Assembly: GCA_025449725.1 (NCBI GenBank)
Contig: JANWIU010000101.1
Coordinates: 1-9,216, forward strand
Source: Pseudobdellovibrio sp.
Lineage (GTDB): Bacteria > Bdellovibrionota > Bdellovibrionia > Bdellovibrionales > Bdellovibrionaceae
Reading direction: 5' to 3'
DNA length: 9,216 nt
Shown here: positions 5,245-9,216 of the stretch, in pieces
Layout of the letters: every line of letters begins with the position of its first letter
How positions within the stretch are numbered: the first letter of the stretch is position 1
Notes under the pieces: model-generated
What the model saw: the letters and a program-made list of their open reading frames with translations, nothing else
What the model was told of the DNA's origin: nothing
Databases searched by the model: none
Made by a program: the position numbers and the translations under genes

Positions 5245-5757
5245 TTGGAAGCCTGGTTAGAAAAAGTTGAACAGCTCGCTGAAGAAGTGGCTCGCCGTGA
5301 AGGCTGCTACGTCTATGATCTAGAGCACACCGGCACAGGCCGCGGAAGAATCCTCAGAGTTTACATTGATAAAGATGATGGTGTTGGGATCGAGGACTGC
5401 TCGAACGTTTCAAAAGGTTTGAACCTGATGTTAGACGTTGAAAATGTTGTTCCTGGGGACATGTACAACCTTGAAGTCTCGACGCCGGGCTTAGACCGCG
5501 TTTTAAAAAAGAAATGGCACTTTGAAAAAGTCATTGGCAAAAAAGTATACGTACAGTTGTTGAAATCGCTGGGCTCATTAGGCGCGACGGAAGACAAGGG
5601 CATGATTTCGATGAAAAAATTCGAAGACGTGCTAACAGCAGTTGAAGACGAAAATCTTCATTTTGAAATTAGAAAACAAAAAGTCACAGTTCCTTTGAGT
5701 GCTGTGGAAAAAGCGAAATTGGTTTTTGAATATAAAACCAATCCTAAAAAGAAATAG
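5245..5757 (+). CDS. rimP: Ribosome maturation factor RimP
   Basis: RimP is a cytoplasmic factor that binds the free 30S subunit and helps late assembly around S12 and the 16S central pseudoknot. The 170-residue product has the usual two-domain layout. The N-terminal alpha/beta domain (about 1-85) contains LRVYIDKDDGVGIEDCSNVSKGL (37-59) and the family hallmark YNLEVSTPGLDR (74-85). The C-terminal SH3-like domain (about 87-165) starts at KKWHFEKVIGKKVYV and is slightly longer than in E. coli. The start is TTG, with AGGGA about 5 nt upstream; the residues that follow (EAWLEKVEQLAEEVA) match the normal N-terminus. A weak start codon may set a low expression level relative to nusA. The stop is 12 nt before nusA. 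Position first in rimP-nusA-infB is the conserved bacterial order. Confidence 0.95.
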   Translation: MEAWLEKVEQLAEEVARREGCYVYDLEHTGTGRGRILRVYIDKDDGVGIEDCSNVSKGLNLMLDVENVVPGDMYNLEVSTPGLDRVLKKKWHFEKVIGKKVYVQLLKSLGSLGATEDKGMISMKKFEDVLTAVEDENLHFEIRKQKVTVPLSAVEKAKLVFEYKTNPKKK

Positions 5758-5769
5758 TTTGGGGGAAGT

Positions 5770-7152
5770 ATGGCAGAAAATTTATTTTCAGATTTAGCAA
5801 AGGTGATCGACCAAGTCGGCAAAGACAAGGGTATCGATAAAGAAGTGATCATCGACGCTGTAAAGCAGGCGATGCTGGTTGCTGCCAGAAAGAAGTTCGG
5901 TACTTACCGTGAGATCGAAGCACAGTACAACGAAGAGACCGGCGAAGTTGAATTGTATGAATTTAAAGAAGTTGTTGAGCGCGAAAAGTTCATCGACGAA
6001 GAAGTTGAAATTCCGTTAGATGAAGCCTTGAAGCTTGATCCGGGTGCGGCGTTAGACGATTCTATCGGTATTAAATTAGAATCAGGCGATTTGGGCCGTA
6101 TTGCTGCGCAAACTGCTAAGCAAATTATCTTACAAAAAGTTCGCGATGCTGAACGTGAAATTATTTTCTCTGAATTCGAACAACGTAAAGGTGAAATTGC
6201 TTCAGGTATCGCCCGCCGTGTAGAAAAAGGCGCGATCGTAGTGGATTTAGGCAGAACAGAAGCACACATTCCTCCGCGTGAGCAAATTCCGGGTGAAATG
6301 TACAAGCCGGGGTACCGCATTCAAGGTTATCTTTCAGAAGTTCGTCAAACAACTCGTGGGCCACAGATCATCATGTCGCGTGCAGATGAACGTTATTTAG
6401 TTAAATTATTTGAAATGGAAGTTCCTGAAATTTATGACGGTATCGTTGAGATCATGTCTGCCGCGCGCGAGCCGGGACAACGTGCAAAAATTGCCGTTCG
6501 TACAAAAGACAACTCGGTAGATCCGGTTGGAGCTTGCGTTGGTATGAAAGGTTCTCGCGTACAAAACATCGTACAAGAACTTAAAGGCGAAAAAATTGAT
6601 ATCGTTATGTGGGATGAAGACGTTACACGTTTTGCTTGTAATGCTTTAGCACCTGCTGAAATTTCTAAAGTTTTCTTAGATGAAGAAAACAAAGAAATGG
6701 AAATCGTTGTACCTGATCAGCAATTAAGTTTAGCGATCGGTAAAAAAGGCCAGAACGTTCGTTTAGCTGCGAAGTTAACCGGATGGAAGCTGGACATCAT
6801 TTCTGTTTCTGCAACTTCTGCAAGAACTGCAGAATCTATCTTTAATTTAATGTTGATTCCGGGAATGTCTGAAACGATGGCGCAAAATATGTTCCAGTCA
6901 GGCTTTGGATCTTTCCAGTCGCTTTCAACTGCTAAAGTTGAAGAAGTGATGACAATTCCTGGTTATGACGATCCTGAAAAGGCTCAAAAAATTATTCAGG
7001 ATGCAGCGGATTTAGTACAAAAATACAAAGAGCAGGGAATTCCTGTTCCAACATCTCCACAGATTGCTGCAAAGGTGGAGACCGGAACTTCAGCGAAACA
7101 ACGTGCTGAAGAGCAATTAAAAGCAGAACTGTCCAAATTAGGACAGGAATAG
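5770..7152 (+). CDS. nusA: Transcription termination/antitermination factor NusA
   Basis: NusA binds RNA polymerase and nascent RNA, and promotes pausing, intrinsic termination and rRNA antitermination. The 460-residue product shows the expected order. The N-terminal RNAP-binding domain spans about 1-130 (VIIDAVKQAMLVAARKKFG, 26-44). The S1 domain spans about 137-202, with GAIVVDLGRTEAHIPPREQ and IIMSRA. KH1 spans about 230-292 (DPVGACVGMKGSRVQNIVQEL). KH2 spans about 305-348 (LAIGKKGQNVRLAAKLTGW). A C-terminal helix-hairpin-helix region follows at about 355-420 with two turns, LIPGMSETMAQNMF and IPGYDDPEKAQKI, and then a charged tail. It is shorter than E. coli NusA (495), because the C-terminal repeats are reduced. 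The ATG has GGGGGAAG just upstream. In E. coli NusA represses its own operon by termination in the leader, which is relevant to the terminator before rimP. Confidence 0.97.
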   Translation: MAENLFSDLAKVIDQVGKDKGIDKEVIIDAVKQAMLVAARKKFGTYREIEAQYNEETGEVELYEFKEVVEREKFIDEEVEIPLDEALKLDPGAALDDSIGIKLESGDLGRIAAQTAKQIILQKVRDAEREIIFSEFEQRKGEIASGIARRVEKGAIVVDLGRTEAHIPPREQIPGEMYKPGYRIQGYLSEVRQTTRGPQIIMSRADERYLVKLFEMEVPEIYDGIVEIMSAAREPGQRAKIAVRTKDNSVDPVGACVGMKGSRVQNIVQELKGEKIDIVMWDEDVTRFACNALAPAEISKVFLDEENKEMEIVVPDQQLSLAIGKKGQNVRLAAKLTGWKLDIISVSATSARTAESIFNLMLIPGMSETMAQNMFQSGFGSFQSLSTAKVEEVMTIPGYDDPEKAQKIIQDAADLVQKYKEQGIPVPTSPQIAAKVETGTSAKQRAEEQLKAELSKLGQE

Positions 7153-7179
7153 TTATAGGACACGAAGGGATATATTTGC

Positions 7180-9216
7180 GTGAGTAATCCAAAAGTTTTT
7201 GAATTTGCAAAAGAGATTGGTTTAACGCCGCTCGCTTTGATGGATAAAATCAAAGAGTGGCATTTGCCAGTTAAGAATCATATGGCGGAATTAGAGCCAG
7301 AGGTTCTCGAGCAAATTAAATCCAAGTTATCGGCGCCTGCCGGTGAAGCTGAAGCCAAACCGAAAAAGACGGCAGCAAGAAAACCTGCAGCTAAGAAAAC
7401 AGCTGAAGTTGCCGGTCCGACAATCGTTACATCTAAGACTGTTAAAAAAGAAGCGGAAGCAAAAGCAGCTAAAAAAGCTGAAGATGATAAACCGGTTGCA
7501 GTTGTACCTGCGAAGTCACCGGTGATCCGTCGTAAAACTAAAGAAATGGAAGCAGCAGCTGCTGCAGAAGAAAGACAGGAAGCCGTTCAAGAACAAGCTC
7601 CGGCTGCGGTAGAACCTGTTGCTAAAGTGGCAGAACCTGCAGCTCTAAAAGCGGAAGCGCCGACTCCTACTCCGGTAGCAGCGGCTCCGGCACAAGCGGC
7701 AGCACCTGCTCAAGCAGCAGCGGCACCGACGCCTGCGGCTCCAACTGTATCTCGTAAAAAGGAAGTCAATATCGGCGATAGCGGTGTTTCAAGTTCTGCG
7801 AATGTGGCAATGCCACGAAGAAATATTATTGGCCGTATGGATCTTAGCCGCGTGCAAGCTCCTGCGGGATCTCAAGACCGTGGTCAGCGACCGGGTGGAC
7901 CTGGCGGTTATTCGCCTCGCCCACAAGGTGCCGGTGGCCCTGGTGGCGGCGGGTTTAATGCCCGTCCTCAAAGTGGTGGCCGGAACATCCGTGCCGGTTT
8001 CGTAGCGCAAATGCCGGAACCAATGCCGACTCCTGATTTTGAAGCGCAAAAAAGAGATTTCGATAAGCGCTCTAAAAAATTCGGTAGCGGTCCTGCTCCT
8101 AGCCCCACTGGTGGATTGTCTGCAAAAGAAAAAGAACAAACAGAAATCTTACAAAGTTTCAACGCTGTTGAATTCCGTAAGAGAGAAATGGTTTTTCAGC
8201 CTAAGAAAAAGAGTGGAATGCTAAACCGTGTTGCAATGAAAACTCAAATCACCACGCCAAAAGCTTCAAAACGTACACTTAAAGTTAATGGTAAAATGAA
8301 AGTCGGCGATGTTGCGATTGAAATGGGTCTGAAAGCGACTCAGTTAATCAAAGTATTAATGACAAATGGTGTGATGGCGAATGTAAATACCGATCTTGAT
8401 TTCGATACGATCGCTTTGATCGTTCCTGAGTTCGGTTGGGAAGCGCAAAACGTTTTCAAAACGGCGGATGAGCTTGTTGTTGAAACTGCGTTCGGAAATT
8501 TAGACGCTGAATTAATTATTCGTCCTCCTGTTGTGACTGTTATGGGTCACGTCGATCACGGTAAAACATCTTTATTAGATGCTATCCGTAACGCTGACGT
8601 TGCGTCAGGCGAAGCCGGCGGGATCACTCAGCACATCGGTGCTTATTCAGTAAAAACCGAAGACGGAAGTTTAATTACATTTTTAGATACTCCGGGCCAT
8701 GAGGCCTTTACAGCTATGCGTGCGCGCGGTGCTAATGCGACTGATATCGCCATTATCGTTGTGGCAGCAGATGACGGTATGATGCCACAAACGGCAGAAG
8801 CGGTTAACCACGCGAAAGCGGCCGGCGTACCGATGATCGTTGCTGTAAATAAAATGGATAAACCGGGTGCAAACCCTGACCGTATCAAACAGCAATTAAC
8901 AGAATTTCAGATCGTCCCAGAAGAGTGGGGCGGAACAACGATGTTCTGCGAAGTTTCTGCATTAAAGAGAACGGGCATTAAAGAATTATTAGAAACTATT
9001 AAACTATTAGCTGAAGTTGCTGAGTTAAAAGCAAATCCTGAAAAATCAGGAACAGGATTGGTCATCGAAGCCAAACTTGAAAAAGGCAAAGGCCCAGTCG
9101 CAACAATCTTAGTTAAAGACGGTCATGTGTCTGTGGGCGATTACATCGTTGCAGGCTCTATGAAAGGTAAAGTTAAATCTTTAACTAATGATAAAGGCGA
9201 ACGGGTAGATGTGGTG
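7180..9216 (+). CDS. infB: Translation initiation factor IF-2, 3' end cut by window edge
   Basis: IF2 is the GTPase that places formyl-Met initiator tRNA on the 30S subunit and promotes 50S joining. 679 codons are visible without a frameshift. Residues 1-48 form an IF2N domain (VFEFAKEIGLTPLALMDKIK). Residues 50-345 are a long linker, first Lys/Ala/Pro/Glu-rich and then Gly/Pro/Arg-rich (GGPGGYSPRPQGAGGPGGGG). A second IF2N-type domain lies at about 368-425 (VGDVAIEMGLKATQLIKVL). The G domain has G1 GHVDHGKT (456-463), G3 DTPGH (503-507), G4 NKMD (557-560) and G5 SALK (593-596). Domain II has begun when the window ends; by comparison with E. coli about 270 residues are missing. The start is GTG with GAAGGGA 9 nt upstream. 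The gap to nusA is 27 nt, with no ylxR or L7Ae-type gene between. Confidence 0.97.
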   Translation, partial: MSNPKVFEFAKEIGLTPLALMDKIKEWHLPVKNHMAELEPEVLEQIKSKLSAPAGEAEAKPKKTAARKPAAKKTAEVAGPTIVTSKTVKKEAEAKAAKKAEDDKPVAVVPAKSPVIRRKTKEMEAAAAAEERQEAVQEQAPAAVEPVAKVAEPAALKAEAPTPTPVAAAPAQAAAPAQAAAAPTPAAPTVSRKKEVNIGDSGVSSSANVAMPRRNIIGRMDLSRVQAPAGSQDRGQRPGGPGGYSPRPQGAGGPGGGGFNARPQSGGRNIRAGFVAQMPEPMPTPDFEAQKRDFDKRSKKFGSGPAPSPTGGLSAKEKEQTEILQSFNAVEFRKREMVFQPKKKSGMLNRVAMKTQITTPKASKRTLKVNGKMKVGDVAIEMGLKATQLIKVLMTNGVMANVNTDLDFDTIALIVPEFGWEAQNVFKTADELVVETAFGNLDAELIIRPPVVTVMGHVDHGKTSLLDAIRNADVASGEAGGITQHIGAYSVKTEDGSLITFLDTPGHEAFTAMRARGANATDIAIIVVAADDGMMPQTAEAVNHAKAAGVPMIVAVNKMDKPGANPDRIKQQLTEFQIVPEEWGGTTMFCEVSALKRTGIKELLETIKLLAEVAELKANPEKSGTGLVIEAKLEKGKGPVATILVKDGHVSVGDYIVAGSMKGKVKSLTNDKGERVDVV

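Noticed and set aside
7789..8139. 116-codon minus-strand open frame inside infB
   Set aside because: It is a shadow of the Gly/Pro/Arg-rich IF2 linker, whose codon bias removes antisense stops.
1..9216. Defence, phage or CRISPR system
   Set aside because: No nuclease, helicase, transposase, integrase or spaced repeat array is visible; the content is housekeeping genes and exported proteins.

Overview
The window looks like chromosomal core DNA of a Gram-negative bacterium. Supporting signs are secreted proteins with lipoboxes, an outer-membrane beta-barrel protein ending in Phe, and the rimP-nusA-infB translation/transcription operon. The moderate GC, several small unrecognised exported lipoproteins, frequent TTG/GTG starts and the style of the IF2 and OMP proteins suggest a Bdellovibrio-like member of the Bdellovibrionota. 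That assignment is inference from protein style, not a database match. I see no phage, transposase, CRISPR or obvious island signature.

Left part (1-2990). The minus strand carries a small secreted protein (577-1050) followed after 4 nt by a cysteine synthase (cysK-like, cut by the left edge). Divergent from these is a plus-strand lipoprotein gene (1195-1776). It meets a minus-strand lipoprotein gene (1773-2852) tail to tail, with 4 bp of stop-codon overlap. The second lipoprotein appears to start at a TTG only 20 nt after the 3' end of a tRNA-Leu(CAA) gene on the same strand (2873-2959). A small hairpin covers its Shine-Dalgarno region.

Middle part (3000-5004). A plus-strand unit encodes an outer-membrane beta-barrel protein with a long Ala/Pro/acidic linker. 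It is followed 2 nt later by a small secreted protein resembling the N-terminal (chaperone) part of SurA-type proteins, and then by an overlapping GNAT acetyltransferase. A short palindrome lies between the AT-rich promoter region and the ribosome binding site.

Right part (5005-9216). A 240-nt intergenic region holds a GC-rich hairpin, a 13-nt direct repeat that can pair alternately with one upstream segment, a strong rho-independent terminator, and a 10-bp inverted repeat. It leads into rimP (TTG start), nusA and infB (GTG start, cut by the right edge). These three genes act together: RimP matures the 30S subunit, NusA governs pausing, termination and antitermination, and IF2 delivers initiator tRNA. 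The leader layout resembles an attenuator and is the most interesting non-coding signal here; no dramatic new multi-gene system is evident.
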